A stretch of DNA of 64,000 nucleotides from Desulfosporosinus lacus DSM 15449 (GCF_900129935.1 NZ_FQXJ01000013.1:1-64000), one strand, 5' to 3'; positions 43,858-53,765 are shown, counted from the stretch's first letter. Notes: generated by a model from the letters alone, not told the origin. Numbers and translations are program-made.

Positions 43858-44778
43858 ATGCCGCAAACTGCAGTATTGGAACTTACTAACTTGAGAAAAA
43901 CAATTAAAGGAAAGGAAATCGTTAAAGGGGTAAACCTAACTCTTTATCCCTCCCAAATTTATGGTTTCCTAGGTCCTAATGGTGCGGGAAAAACGACAAC
44001 AATTCGCATGATTGTCGGATTGATAAAACCGACGGAAGGATCAGTAAGAATCTGCGGCTATTCCGTAGCCCATGATTTTGTGAAAGCCCTATCGAATGTC
44101 GGCTGCATCATCGAGAGCCCTGACATGTACAAATACTTAACTGGCATGGAAAACTTGCTGCAATTTGCGGCCATGAATAAAACGATCAGTCAACAACGAA
44201 TTAAAGACGTCGTCGAAATGGTAGGCCTCCAGCATCGAGTCAATGATAAAGTAAGTACCTATTCCTTGGGTATGCGACAACGTCTAGGGATCGCCCAGGC
44301 CATCATAGGTAAGCCTAAGCTTCTGATTCTCGATGAACCTACCAATGGACTCGACCCCGCAGGAATCACTGAGTTCAGAAATTTGATCCGCAAACTGGCC
44401 TATGAGGAAGGTATGACAGTCTTTGTATCAAGTCACTTACTGTTAGAAATCCAACAAATGTGTGATATCGTCTCTATTATTAAGCAAGGAAGTGTCATCA
44501 AAACAGCTACCATTCAGGAAATCATTCAACATGACGATAAGATCGAATGGCAGATAAATGATCCTGAGAAAGCAATCGCGATTCTTAGGGACCATTGGCA
44601 GATCGAAGCGACTCAGTTAAAAACGAATACCATCAGCGCTAAAATTGGTCGGCATCCCCTTGAAAAACTTAATGGATTTTTCATTAGGGAAGGTCTGGAA
44701 CTCACCTATTGCACAGCAAAACAAAATACCCTTGAAGATCTATTTTTAGGCCTTACGGAGGGGGATCAAATTGTTTAA
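43858..44778 (+). CDS. ABC transporter ATP-binding protein (bacitracin/lantibiotic-exporter type)
   Basis: This 306-aa protein shows Walker A FLGPNGAGKTTTIRMIVG, signature YSLGMRQRLGIAQ, Walker B LLILDEPTNGLDPAG and H-loop SSHLL. The BcrA-like layout with a C-terminal domain of about 90 residues suggests a self-protection or peptide exporter. AAAAAAGGAG precedes ATG. The permease gene starts 8 nt inside its end, so the two are coupled. Confidence 0.93.
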   Translation: MPQTAVLELTNLRKTIKGKEIVKGVNLTLYPSQIYGFLGPNGAGKTTTIRMIVGLIKPTEGSVRICGYSVAHDFVKALSNVGCIIESPDMYKYLTGMENLLQFAAMNKTISQQRIKDVVEMVGLQHRVNDKVSTYSLGMRQRLGIAQAIIGKPKLLILDEPTNGLDPAGITEFRNLIRKLAYEEGMTVFVSSHLLLEIQQMCDIVSIIKQGSVIKTATIQEIIQHDDKIEWQINDPEKAIAILRDHWQIEATQLKTNTISAKIGRHPLEKLNGFFIREGLELTYCTAKQNTLEDLFLGLTEGDQIV

Positions 44779-45774
44779 TCTAATTGAAAATGAAGTCCTA
44801 AAAATGATTTCTAAGAAACGACTCATGTTTGTCATGGCAATTCTTGTCGTCCTGATCTCGATCTTTGCCTATGGGCAAAATCATACTGCAGAAAGAACAA
44901 AGGCCCAACTCTCTCAACGGATGGGAATTAGCGCAACAGATGACTGGCGCAAGCTGGCTGACCAGCAGTTAATCGATATGAAGAACAGGCTTGACAGCCC
45001 TTACAGGGATGAGAAAGATAAATCTTCACTCCGAGTAAGAATTGAACAACTGCAGTATAACCTTGACAATAACATTAACCCGCTGGAGCAATCTGCTGCA
45101 AAATTTACAACCAAATTCATGGAACAATCGATTTTCTTGTTCTTACCTCTTCTGATTATTATGTTGGCAGCAGATATGGTGTCTGGGGAATCCTCCAGCG
45201 GAACGATAAAACTTCTCCTCGTCAGGAACGTTCCCAGGTGGAAGATTCTGCTCAGCAAATATTTAACCTTGATGATCTTGGAGATTGTAGTTCTTTTTTT
45301 GCTTTTGTGTTATCCGTGATTATTTCAGGCCTCTTCTTTGGTCTCGGAGGTTGGCTAGCCCCGGTGGCCACAGGTTTTAAACTTGTAGCAGGAAAATTAG
45401 ATACCTCCGCTGTACTTAATGTCCCACAGTGGAGATATACTCTTATGGTTTATTCCTTAGCGTATTTTGTATCCGTGGTGGTAGGCAGTATCTCATTTAT
45501 GATCTCAATCTTAGTTAAAAGTACGGCTGCTTCGATTGGCATTATTATGTCAACCCTTGTAGCGGGTAATTTCATCAGTTACTTTCTCTCAGATTGGAAG
45601 ATTACACGCTACATGTTCATGGTCAATTTACGGCTCACGGATTATTTATCGGGATCGTTCCAACCCATCGAAGGGATGACGATGCTTTTCTCAATCACCG
45701 TCCTGCTGGGATGGACTATCGCTTCGATCCTCGTCAGCTTTGTCTACTTTACTAAACAAGATATTCTGGTCTAA
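44771..45774 (+). pseudogene. ABC-2 permease interrupted by a frameshift at a T7 run
   Basis: The first frame from TTG 44771 encodes an N-terminal helix, a long extracytoplasmic loop and two more helices, then stops at 45317-45319. The continuing helices are in the -1 frame to 45774. The two frames join smoothly at T7 (45294-45300): reading CTT TTT TTT GCT instead of CTT TTT TTG gives a continuous LFFAFVLSVII helix and a 334-aa protein of normal ABC-2 length. The heptamer T-TTT-TTG in the zero frame is slippery. This is either a 1-nt deletion, a sequencing error, phase variation or a programmed -1 shift. Confidence 0.8.
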
Positions 45775-45786
45775 GGAGAAATTAAG

Positions 45787-46596
45787 GTGTTTAAAAAAAG
45801 CATGTGGTACTCTATTCTTGTGATCGCCTGCGCAGGTTTCATAGTTTTAGCCAGCGGCTTCTATCAGGCAATCATCGTCACAACTATGGTCAGCCCTCAG
45901 CCATCTTCGGAAGCCCCAAGAACTCAAACACCAGAGGGTTCAACGCTCTCGTCCAAGAATCCCAACTCCGTTCAATTGCTGATCCTGGGTGACTCTGTTG
46001 CTAAAGGGACGGGAGATGAAAATAGTAAAGGGTTTTCTGGTTATCTGCCGGAGTATTTCAAAAACAACACTTCCAAAGAAATCATCGTGGATAACGCAGG
46101 AATTGACGGATTAGAAAGCATAGGTCTTCTTGAGCAACTCCAAAGCCAGCGACTTGATAAACTGATCGCAGATTCGGATATTATCTTAGTCTCCATCGGC
46201 GGAAATGATATCCGAAGCATCCTATCCCTGAACACTCTTGCTAAAGAAGATGAATTCAAAGTGAGACTAGACAACTACCAGAGCAGCTTAAAGTTAACGT
46301 TTAAAGAACTAAGAAACACCAACCCAAATTCCATTATAATTTTTCTTGGTCTTTACAATCCTTATGAAAAAGCAACCAGTCTTGAAGATGCCAGACTTTT
46401 AACTACCTGGAACTATAATACCCAACAACTCGTTGATGAAGATGGAAAAGCAATCTTCATTCCAACCCATGACTTGCTGAAATTTAATGTAGGGAAATAT
46501 ATCGCTCAGGATGGTCTTCATCCAAATTCCGCAGGATATCAAGCGCTCTCCAATAGAATTAGTAAAGCGGTAGAAACGATACTCACCGGATTATAG
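45787..46596 (+). CDS. SGNH/GDSL-family hydrolase, membrane-anchored
   Basis: In this 269-aa protein one N-terminal hydrophobic helix (about 6-28) acts as an anchor or uncleaved signal, followed by a Ser/Thr/Pro-rich linker. The SGNH catalytic blocks are LILGDSVAKGTG (Ser), a central Gly, IGGNDI (Asn) and DGLHPN (Asp-x-x-His). It is an esterase/lipase or acyl-transfer type enzyme of the cell surface. A GTG start follows AAGGAG by 8 nt. It lies 12 nt after the permease, so it is in the same operon. Confidence 0.9.
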   Translation: MFKKSMWYSILVIACAGFIVLASGFYQAIIVTTMVSPQPSSEAPRTQTPEGSTLSSKNPNSVQLLILGDSVAKGTGDENSKGFSGYLPEYFKNNTSKEIIVDNAGIDGLESIGLLEQLQSQRLDKLIADSDIILVSIGGNDIRSILSLNTLAKEDEFKVRLDNYQSSLKLTFKELRNTNPNSIIIFLGLYNPYEKATSLEDARLLTTWNYNTQQLVDEDGKAIFIPTHDLLKFNVGKYIAQDGLHPNSAGYQALSNRISKAVETILTGL

Positions 46597-46608
46597 TTTC
46601 AAACCAAA

Positions 46609-46648
46609 GGGAGGTGACAGACTTGAAAAACAAGTTTGTTACCTCCCT
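46609..46648. repeat. inverted repeat after the SGNH gene
   Basis: GGGAGGT-ACA-ACTTG pairs with CAAGT-TGT-ACCTCCC around a short A-loop. No T-run follows; it is probably an operon-end hairpin. Confidence 0.5.
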
Positions 46649-46902
46649 GACTTATGGTCGCTAAGTTCCTTGAAATGTCTGTTTCACACTATAATATGAG
46701 GGAAAACATTTCATACCACTTGCCCATCTCCAGCTCTCTTCATAACTGCACTTTGTATTTTCGGGAATTTCACGCACCCATGCATCTGGGATATGATTTT
46801 TTATGTGCATAAATCCTTTGAGTACAGTACAGAGTAGCATAAAGTGAATAAATAATGAATACGCAAGCAACCTTGTCTGGTTGAAACTAAGATCTGGAAG
46901 GA

Positions 46903-48561
46903 ATGATAACTATTCAGAACGATAGTGACCCCAATTCGGAGATGGAACACACATACGAGCAACTAAGTCCTTTTGAACTCAAAGACAAATTAATTAACCT
47001 TGCTAATAAACACGGAGATACAAGCATCTGGTCAATGTTAAATGCAGGGAGAGGCAACCCAAACTGGATTGCAGCAACCCCGCGAGAAGCGTTCTTTACA
47101 TTGGGTCAATTTGCAATAGAGGAAACCCGCTGCGTATGGAAAGATATCGACCTAGCTGGCATGCCAAATAACAAAGGCATTGCAACTCGTCTTATAGACT
47201 ACCTAGAAAAACATCACAACGCTCCCGGAGTCGATTTGCTCAAGAGAAGCATTGATTATGGAACAATAAGTCTGGGGTTTGACCCTGATGGTTGGGTTCA
47301 TGAACTAGTGGATGGGATCATCGGCGATAACTATCCGGTTCCAGATCGTATGCTGGCACACCTTGAACAAATTATTCACGCTTATCTCATTCAGGAAATG
47401 TGTAATAACGAATCACCACCTGGAAAATACGACCTCTTCGCGGTTGAAGGCGGGACCGCTGCCATGTGTTATATTTTTGACTCTCTGCTTGCCAATAAGT
47501 TACTGTCAATTGGAGATAAGATTGCACTCATGGTACCTACCTTTACCCCATATCTAGAGATTCCGCATTTAGCGCGCTACAATTTTGAAATTATACGAAT
47601 TAATGCTCTGGAAATGGACGAGAGAGGGGTTCACACTTGGCAATATACAAAATCAGAGCTCGATAAACTTGCTAATCCAGGTATAAAAGCCTTATATGTT
47701 GTTAACCCAAGCAATCCCCCCTCAGTGGCAATCCGAAACGATTCGAAAAAGCATATCATAGAGATGGTTAAAAACCACAATCCAAACTTAATGATTATCA
47801 CAGATGATGTTTACGGAACATTTGTCGATAATTTCCGTTCACTGATGGCAGAATTACCGTTTAATACCCTTGGGGTTTACTCATTCTCGAAGTATTTTGG
47901 GGCTACAGGTTGGCGCCTTGGAGTCATCGCTATTCATAAGGACAATATCTTTGATCAATTGTTAAAGGATCTCCCGCACAATAAAGCAACTGCATTAGCG
48001 GAACGTTATGGAACTATCACATTACATCCTGAAAAACTTCGTTTTATTGATCGTATGGTTGCAGACAGTCGACAAGTCGCCCTAAACCATACAGCAGGTT
48101 TATCCACGCCCCAGCAAGTGCAAATGGGTCTATTTGCTCTTTTTGCGTTGCTTGACTATGAAAATCGTTACAAAGAGTTGACCCAGGAAATTTGTCGCCA
48201 TCGCCAAAAATTATTATACGAGGGCTTTGGGCTTGAATTGAGCACTGATAGATTCAACGCTGCCTATTACAGTCAAATTGATTTATTGGTGTGGGCTAAA
48301 ATTAAGTACGGTAAGGAATTCTGTGACTATTTAGAAGAAAACTATGAGCCCACTGACTTCCTTTTCCGTTTGGCTAAGGAATCTTCAATTGTTTTGCTTA
48401 ACGGCATCGGGTTTGGCGGTCCAAAGTGGTCCATTCGTATATCTCTTGCCAATTTGAATAACGAGGCTTATAGCATAATCGGTGAAACTGTCCAAAAAAC
48501 ATTTGAAGACTATGCAACTTCTTGGAGAGCTTCCAAGGACTCAAAGAAGCCAAAAACTTAG
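46903..48561 (+). CDS. aspD: aspartate 4-decarboxylase / aminotransferase
   Basis: This 552-aa PLP enzyme of the AspD group (larger than ordinary class I aminotransferases) makes alanine and CO2 from aspartate and also transaminates. The cofactor Lys is K330 in YSFSKYFGATGWRLG; NAGRGNPNW and VEGGTAAMCY are other family segments. The GGAAGG ribosome binding site is close to ATG 46903. It stands alone, without the aspartate:alanine antiporter gene often found beside it, so an energy-yielding aspartate-alanine cycle is not supported by context. Confidence 0.92.
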   Translation: MITIQNDSDPNSEMEHTYEQLSPFELKDKLINLANKHGDTSIWSMLNAGRGNPNWIAATPREAFFTLGQFAIEETRCVWKDIDLAGMPNNKGIATRLIDYLEKHHNAPGVDLLKRSIDYGTISLGFDPDGWVHELVDGIIGDNYPVPDRMLAHLEQIIHAYLIQEMCNNESPPGKYDLFAVEGGTAAMCYIFDSLLANKLLSIGDKIALMVPTFTPYLEIPHLARYNFEIIRINALEMDERGVHTWQYTKSELDKLANPGIKALYVVNPSNPPSVAIRNDSKKHIIEMVKNHNPNLMIITDDVYGTFVDNFRSLMAELPFNTLGVYSFSKYFGATGWRLGVIAIHKDNIFDQLLKDLPHNKATALAERYGTITLHPEKLRFIDRMVADSRQVALNHTAGLSTPQQVQMGLFALFALLDYENRYKELTQEICRHRQKLLYEGFGLELSTDRFNAAYYSQIDLLVWAKIKYGKEFCDYLEENYEPTDFLFRLAKESSIVLLNGIGFGGPKWSIRISLANLNNEAYSIIGETVQKTFEDYATSWRASKDSKKPKT

Positions 48562-48590
48562 GTCCGAATCACAATCGCTCAACATCTTGC

Positions 48591-48716
48591 TCAGAAAAGT
48601 TTTAAACTTTTTAAACGTTTCAGAAGAGGGCGAATTGCTTGGACTACCCGCTCGATAGCTTGATTTTCTTTGCGAAACGTATGGACCGGGTGTCCCCCTT
48701 GTTCTTGAGACTTAGG
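48591..48716 (-). pseudogene. remnant of a DUF438/hemerythrin-type protein
   Basis: A 41-codon open stretch without a start contains QGGHPVHTFRKENQAIERVV, the typical opening of a hemerythrin HHE domain in DUF438/PAS-hemerythrin proteins. It then ends early in a basic tail. The rest of the gene is absent on either side, so it looks like a decayed fragment. Confidence 0.5.
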
Positions 48717-48826
48717 TTAGAGGTGGAAGTCTTAAAGTTGGATAAATTCAGATTGACGACAGAGCCTGTTGCACGTTATCCTAGCCTTATTAGCAAATAA
48801 CTGTACTGGAAAGGAGTTCAAAATCA

Positions 48827-49012
48827 ATGTTTGCTTCTGTAAATTCAGATTGTATCGGCTGCGGTGCCTGTGAAGCTGTTTGTCCTCAAGTATTTAGAAT
48901 GAATAGCTACGAGATTGCCGAAGCCTATACAAATCCTGTTCCTCACGATGCTGAAGAATCGACTAAAGCAGCCTTAAAAAGTTGCCCAACAACAGCTATA
49001 ATTTTAGAATAA
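48827..49012 (+). CDS. [4Fe-4S] ferredoxin (single cluster)
   Basis: This 61-aa protein has the cluster motif CIGCGACEAVCP near residues 9-20 and a distal CP (SCPTTAI). This is the mono-cluster ferredoxin pattern, an electron carrier at low potential. GAAAGGAG precedes ATG. It is isolated, with its own terminator. Confidence 0.92.
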   Translation: MFASVNSDCIGCGACEAVCPQVFRMNSYEIAEAYTNPVPHDAEESTKAALKSCPTTAIILE

Positions 49013-49034
49013 TCTATGATTCTCCACCTCTTCA

Positions 49035-49058
49035 CCCTGAGTTCAGTCAGGGTTTTTT
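49035..49058 (+). terminator. terminator of the ferredoxin gene
   Basis: A CCCTGA/TCAGGG stem with a 6-nt loop is followed by TTTTTTCTTTT. Confidence 0.85.
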
Positions 49059-49200
49059 CTTTTGCTTGAATTTGAGCAATATAGAGTATTAGAAAAAGAG
49101 GTTTTTAAAGCAAGATGTAGAAATAATATACATAATTCATAACATTAATCATTTATCCGACAAATATCGCAAAAATAAGAAGCGTTTTGAGGTGATCAAT

Positions 49201-51714
49201 TTGAAGATCCGACATAAAATTTCTCTGGTTGCAATTTCAGGTCTATTCCTTGTAGTTCTATGTTCTGGCATTCTGCTTAGATTATTTTTTATGAATTATG
49301 CAGATAAAATCGAGAACTCAATAGTAAGCCAAAATTTCAACCGAGCAATGTCGGTTATTCAAAGAGAAGAATCTTCCCTAGAAAGTACAGTGATGGACTG
49401 GGCCTATTGGGATGATACCTACTCCTTCCTTAACGGCACCAATAGCGAATATGTTGATATTAACCTAGAGGATAATACTTTGACTTCCTTGAATATAAAT
49501 TATATGGGTTTTTATAATCTTTCAGGGGATACAGTCTTTGCTAAGGCATATGGAATTGATGCATCGGTAGAGAGTTCATTTAACAAAGAATTATTTAGGA
49601 TTTTTAAAAATGCCGATTATTATAGAAATTTACTCTTTAGCCCTGATCCTATGACTGGACTATTAATAGTTTCTGGACAACCCTTACTTATTTCTATTTC
49701 ACCTGTTACTTCGTCTAACCGAGAAGCCTCGAATAATGGGATAATCGTTTTTTGCAAGTTGATTGATCAAAAATTTCTTGACTATCTTAAAGATGTTTTA
49801 AAAGTAGGTATTAATTTTCATACATCACAAGACCCCGAAATACTGGAAGCTTTGCAACAAGACAATGTTATGCTGTCCTCTGATCATACTATCCTGTACA
49901 TCAAGAAGACCACAGATTCTGTAACTAGTTATGCACTAATAAATAATATCCAGAATAATACCGAGATTTTTTTGAAGCTCGATACTGATCGAATCATGTA
50001 TCGCGATGGATTGGCAATTATCAATTACTCTAGTTTTGCATTTATCGCGACATTCTTAATTATTTCTATCTTATGTTTAAGAATATTGGAGTTCTCTGTC
50101 TTTAGACGTATTGAAAAGCTTGACGGATTTATGAATTGTATAAGAAACAAAAAACTGATGTCCAAAACGATCTCTTTACCAGGGAATGATGAAATCTCCA
50201 GTCTCGCTTCGAGTGCCAATGAAATGTTGCAAGAGCTTGACAACCATTATAAAGAAATTAGAATTAATGAAGAACGGTTCAAATTAATCATGGAAGCAAC
50301 TAATGATGGCTATTTTGACACTGATCTATTAATGAATAAATTTAATATTAGTCCTGACTTGCTTAAATATTTAGGATACATGAACCATAAAGGTTATCTG
50401 GATTATGATCAAGTAATAAATATAATACATCCAGAGGACAAAACTCTTTTTAGAGCTGCTTTGAGTGATTGCTTTAAAGGTAACGATGAAAAACTAATGG
50501 TAGAATGCAGAGTGAGAAAGAGCTCCGGAGAATGGTTATGGCTTCAATGTCGAGGGAAAATTGTCCGATATGATGATTTCAAAAATCCAAAGCGCTTAAT
50601 TGGTACCATCTCGGATATTACCCAACGCAAAAACTATGAGGCAGAAAACCTTTACCTTAGCCAAACGGATATGGTGACAACTCTAAAAAACAGAACCTTT
50701 GTAGAAGTATTATTAGAAAAAGCAGATAAATGTACTTCATGTAACAGTTGGATCATAATGGGTGATATTAATGGACTAAGACTTATTAATGATACGTTTG
50801 GGCACCAAGAAGGGGATCGCCTTTTGCGCGGGATCGGAGAGATTCTCAAGAATTGCTGTTCCACGGGTGATATTCCTGCAAGGTGGAGCGGGGACGAATT
50901 TATTATTTTTATTAAAGACAACAACTCTGACTATGTTGATATTTTAATTGAGAAAATACAAAAAGAGTGTGCAAATATGTCAGGTTATCAGACCCCAATC
51001 AGTCTTTCCTGGGGGCGAGCTAACAAAGATCGTCTGCACACTGATATGAAAGCAGTCATAAAGCTGGCGGAAGAACGGATGTATCGGAATAAGCTTCTGG
51101 AAAGCAGAAGTGCGAAAAGTTCAATATTGAGTTCTCTTGAGCAATCCCTCCATGAAAAACACATCGAAACTGAAGAACATACCAGGAGAATCGAACAGAT
51201 GTGCAGCCAGATAGGTAAAAGAATGGGCCTATCCCAAGATGAACTTGATGAAGTAGCTCTTCTAAGTCTTCTTCATGATATCGGTAAAATAGGAATACCG
51301 GAAGACATCCTGCTTAAACCGGATAAACTAACCTCAGACGAATGGGAAGTAATGAAAACTCATTCAGAAATTGGATACCGCATCGCAGTATCGACACCTG
51401 ATTTAGCACACGTAGCTAATGAAATTCTGTCCCATCATGAAAGATATGATGGCACCGGTTATCCTCAAGGCCTGAAAGGCAAAGAAATCCCAAAATTATC
51501 TCGGCTTCTGGCAATTGTAGATTCATTTGATGTTATGACTCACGCCAGACAATACAAAGAGGCAATGACCATTGAAAGTGCCGTACTAGAAATCAAAAGC
51601 TGTTCTGGAAAGCAGTTCGATCCTGATATGGTAGAACAGTTCTTGACCATATTGAGTGAGGATTCATCTGTTGATCAGAACCTATTGAATTCCTTACCAA
51701 GGCCAGAATGTTAA
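49201..51714 (+). CDS. CHASE4-PAS-GGDEF-HD-GYP signalling protein
   Basis: This 837-aa protein has an N-terminal helix, a CHASE4 extracytoplasmic sensor (about 40-265, with MDWAYWDDTYSFL), a second helix and a HAMP-like stretch. A PAS/PAC domain (about 355-475), a GGDEF domain and a HD-GYP domain follow. The GGDEF motif reads SGDEF (RWSGDEFIIF), which is close to active; HD-GYP is complete (LLHDIGKIGIP, HHERYDGTGYPQG). Both making and breaking c-di-GMP are possible. TTG 49201 behind GAGGTG is preferred over GTG 49192. A strong terminator follows. Confidence 0.9.
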   Translation: MKIRHKISLVAISGLFLVVLCSGILLRLFFMNYADKIENSIVSQNFNRAMSVIQREESSLESTVMDWAYWDDTYSFLNGTNSEYVDINLEDNTLTSLNINYMGFYNLSGDTVFAKAYGIDASVESSFNKELFRIFKNADYYRNLLFSPDPMTGLLIVSGQPLLISISPVTSSNREASNNGIIVFCKLIDQKFLDYLKDVLKVGINFHTSQDPEILEALQQDNVMLSSDHTILYIKKTTDSVTSYALINNIQNNTEIFLKLDTDRIMYRDGLAIINYSSFAFIATFLIISILCLRILEFSVFRRIEKLDGFMNCIRNKKLMSKTISLPGNDEISSLASSANEMLQELDNHYKEIRINEERFKLIMEATNDGYFDTDLLMNKFNISPDLLKYLGYMNHKGYLDYDQVINIIHPEDKTLFRAALSDCFKGNDEKLMVECRVRKSSGEWLWLQCRGKIVRYDDFKNPKRLIGTISDITQRKNYEAENLYLSQTDMVTTLKNRTFVEVLLEKADKCTSCNSWIIMGDINGLRLINDTFGHQEGDRLLRGIGEILKNCCSTGDIPARWSGDEFIIFIKDNNSDYVDILIEKIQKECANMSGYQTPISLSWGRANKDRLHTDMKAVIKLAEERMYRNKLLESRSAKSSILSSLEQSLHEKHIETEEHTRRIEQMCSQIGKRMGLSQDELDEVALLSLLHDIGKIGIPEDILLKPDKLTSDEWEVMKTHSEIGYRIAVSTPDLAHVANEILSHHERYDGTGYPQGLKGKEIPKLSRLLAIVDSFDVMTHARQYKEAMTIESAVLEIKSCSGKQFDPDMVEQFLTILSEDSSVDQNLLNSLPRPEC

Positions 51715-51740
51715 AAGTTGATCCTAAATACAAATAACTA

Positions 51741-51790
51741 AAAAAAAGCCTAGACGCTAACTCCTTCGAGTTAGCTTTTAGGCTTTTTTT
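51741..51790. terminator. bidirectional terminator between two c-di-GMP genes
   Basis: An AAAAAAAGCCTA stem with an inner GCTAACTC/GAGTTAGC pairing and T7 on the right serves both the rightward gene ending at 51714 and the leftward HD-GYP gene. Confidence 0.88.
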
Positions 51791-51832
51791 CATGTATTCA
51801 GAGTTAAGAACGAAACCAGCAGTTGGAAAATC

Positions 51833-52891
51833 CTATTCAATAATATAATCAATAAAAAGAGTTCGCTCATGCACAAGATTGTACTCGGTAACCTTTACTT
51901 GACTAAGATTTACCTTCCCATCAAAAACTCGTACGATTGGACGAGTAGGCAATCCTTTATTTTGACCGACAATGACTCCGGTTTCTCCATTATTAAGCTT
52001 AACAGTATACCCTGTAGGGTAGGCCGCAATATATTGTAAAAAGATGTGAATCAACTCATGGCGGAAACGCACCCCAGCATTAGCCATTAGTATTTCACAA
52101 GCTACATGGGGTAAAACCCGAGGAATACCAGGTGAACCATGGATAAGACAATCATAGAAGTCGGCTACGGCAACAATTTCTGCCAGAGGGTGAATAGAGG
52201 CACCCTTTAGTTTTCGCGGATAGCCATTGCCATTTGTCCATTCATGATGTTGATAAGCCATATGCGCAATGATAATACTAGTTTGTGCTTTTTTACGGAC
52301 AATATCATAGCCCTCCGTGGTATGATTTTGATACAGCTCTTTTTCGTCATTCGTTAGGGGACCTCTTTTATTAAGAATCTCGGAAGGCAAATTCACAATT
52401 CCTACATCATGGAGCAACGCACCTTGAGCAAGATCATTAAGCTTGTCTACCGGCAAACCCAGTCCTTTGCCTAAAACACAAGATAATACACAGACATTAA
52501 CGGAATGAGCGTATACTCGATTATCAATGTTACGCATGTCCATAAGGCTAATCATTATTTCCTTTTGAAAGAGAATATCTTGTACGATATTACTTACTGC
52601 TTCTTTTATATTAATTTCTTGATTCTTTCCGGTTTGAATAGTTTTGCATGATTTTTCTATAGCTGACATAGCATTAAAGCGGTGCTGATCTGAAATAACA
52701 TCCTCAATAATAATGTCACTGGTCAAATCATCCTCGATATAGATACCATGAATATCCAATTGCCGCAGTCGATTAATAAACTGAGATTTGAGTACCACGC
52801 CTTTACCGAGTAATATCTTACCATTTGAGGAATAAATCTCTTTTGCTAGAACATCCCCGTCTTTAAGGCGCTGAACACTTACTTCCCGCAC
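51833..52891 (-). CDS. HD-GYP domain protein (probable c-di-GMP phosphodiesterase)
   Basis: This 352-aa cytosolic protein has an N-terminal region of about 110 residues, then the HD-GYP core with LLHDVGIVNLP, HHEWTNGNGYPRKL and ADFYD. Its C-terminal NGETGVIVG/GLPTRPIVRVF tail is shared with the HD-GYP gene at 6283, so the two are paralogues. The start is at the ATG 52891. Being next to the CHASE4-GGDEF-HD-GYP gene, convergent, suggests a local c-di-GMP control pair. Confidence 0.9.
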   Translation of the reverse strand: MREVSVQRLKDGDVLAKEIYSSNGKILLGKGVVLKSQFINRLRQLDIHGIYIEDDLTSDIIIEDVISDQHRFNAMSAIEKSCKTIQTGKNQEINIKEAVSNIVQDILFQKEIMISLMDMRNIDNRVYAHSVNVCVLSCVLGKGLGLPVDKLNDLAQGALLHDVGIVNLPSEILNKRGPLTNDEKELYQNHTTEGYDIVRKKAQTSIIIAHMAYQHHEWTNGNGYPRKLKGASIHPLAEIVAVADFYDCLIHGSPGIPRVLPHVACEILMANAGVRFRHELIHIFLQYIAAYPTGYTVKLNNGETGVIVGQNKGLPTRPIVRVFDGKVNLSQVKVTEYNLVHERTLFIDYIIE

Positions 52892-53041
52892 TTTGTTGCC
52901 TCTCTTCTTTGACTATATGTTAATTTATAATTATCGACACGTTATATTAATTCCTATAATATTTCGACATAAATCCTTCATATCCTTTAACTCTGGATAG
53001 AATTATACCCACTTTGATATTAATTGTTTCTTTATCGCTTA

Positions 53042-53072
53042 ACAAAAAAACCGCATTATCACACCTGCGGGT
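53042..53072 (-). terminator. minus-strand terminator in the 52892-53418 gap
   Basis: CCGCA/TGCGG with a 10-nt loop is followed on the minus strand by TTTTTTTG. The nearest upstream gene is the small ferredoxin at 53419; in between are only tiny ORFs (for example a 34-codon frame at about 53128-53232 behind GGAGGG) that I do not call. Confidence 0.7.
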
Positions 53073-53337
53073 TTTGGTAATTGCAAAATACTTCTAACGT
53101 GCTTTTTGGAACTTGAGTTTAAGTCTATGATTTCGGGGTTAGTGCCAATTCTTTACGGCGGACCCCAAGTTCCATATCCTGTGGAGACAATGAGTTGATA
53201 ACTGTCTTTGGTAACAATCTCCCCCACATATGCCCTCCATTTAGGTAAATCTTTGTAAGGATAACTATAGGTATAATATATCTTCTACCTTCTTGGCATG
53301 AAATCCTTCTCAAAACGGTCTAATTTCTAGATTAGTG

Positions 53338-53390
53338 GCAGAGATGTTCAGGAACGATAAGTCCCTTTAGTAATAACTGAACATCTCTGC
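53338..53390. repeat. 14-bp inverted repeat after the ferredoxin gene
   Basis: GCAGAGATGTTCAG (53338-53351) pairs perfectly with 53377-53390 around a 25-nt loop. It sits 29 nt past the ferredoxin stop. There is no T-run. Confidence 0.6.
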
Positions 53391-53418
53391 GGGCGTTGTC
53401 ATGTTAAATAGAGCTACT

Positions 53419-53604
53419 TTATTCAGTGGCTTGAATAGCTCCCATCGGACAATATTTCACACATTTCTTGCAGCTAATGCATTTTTCCTGGTCAATAATT
53501 GGGGCTTCAAATCCGTTTTGACTCATTGCACCTGCTGGACAAACTCGTAACGAAGGACAAGGATGGTTTTGAGGACATCTATTTTTTCTAACTGTGATAT
53601 TCAT
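53419..53604 (-). CDS. small 4Fe-4S protein with an atypical first motif
   Basis: This 61-aa protein has a standard second cluster motif CISCKKCVKYCPMGA, while the first half reads RCPQNHPCPSLRVCPAGA, a C-x5-C-x5-C spacing unlike classic C-x2-C-x2-C. It therefore may bind one or two clusters. ATG 53604 has AGAAGGTG 5 nt upstream; the open extension to 53679 is not needed. It is a likely redox accessory protein. Confidence 0.85.
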   Translation of the reverse strand: MNITVRKNRCPQNHPCPSLRVCPAGAMSQNGFEAPIIDQEKCISCKKCVKYCPMGAIQATE

Positions 53605-53729
53605 AAATACACCTTCTTCTATATTATTACTAACCATACCCCCATGGGGTATATTGAAAGTATAAAGTTTCAGGCCCAAATTGTCAATAGCACCCCAGAA
53701 ATCTCTAAGAGCAATTGCAATTCAGAAAA

Positions 53730-53765
53730 AGAAAAACCGCACAAAAATGTACGGCTTTTTTAATC
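53730..53765 (-). terminator. terminator of ilvD
   Basis: An AACCG-ACA/TGT-CGG stem with an A/T loop is followed on the minus strand by TTTTTC. It lies 65 nt after the ilvD stop and ends the long leftward cluster. Confidence 0.7.

Noticed and set aside
46661-46870. 69-codon minus-strand frame after the SGNH gene
   Set aside because: The product (IPENTKCSYEESWRWASG region) is faintly protein-like, but the start site is weak and no neighbour supports it. It could be a remnant.
53125-53313. 62-codon minus-strand frame, and a 34-codon sub-frame behind GGAGGG, in the gap near the small ferredoxin
   Set aside because: Three overlapping frames are all open for 25-62 codons with no family clue; the ribosome binding site alone is not enough.
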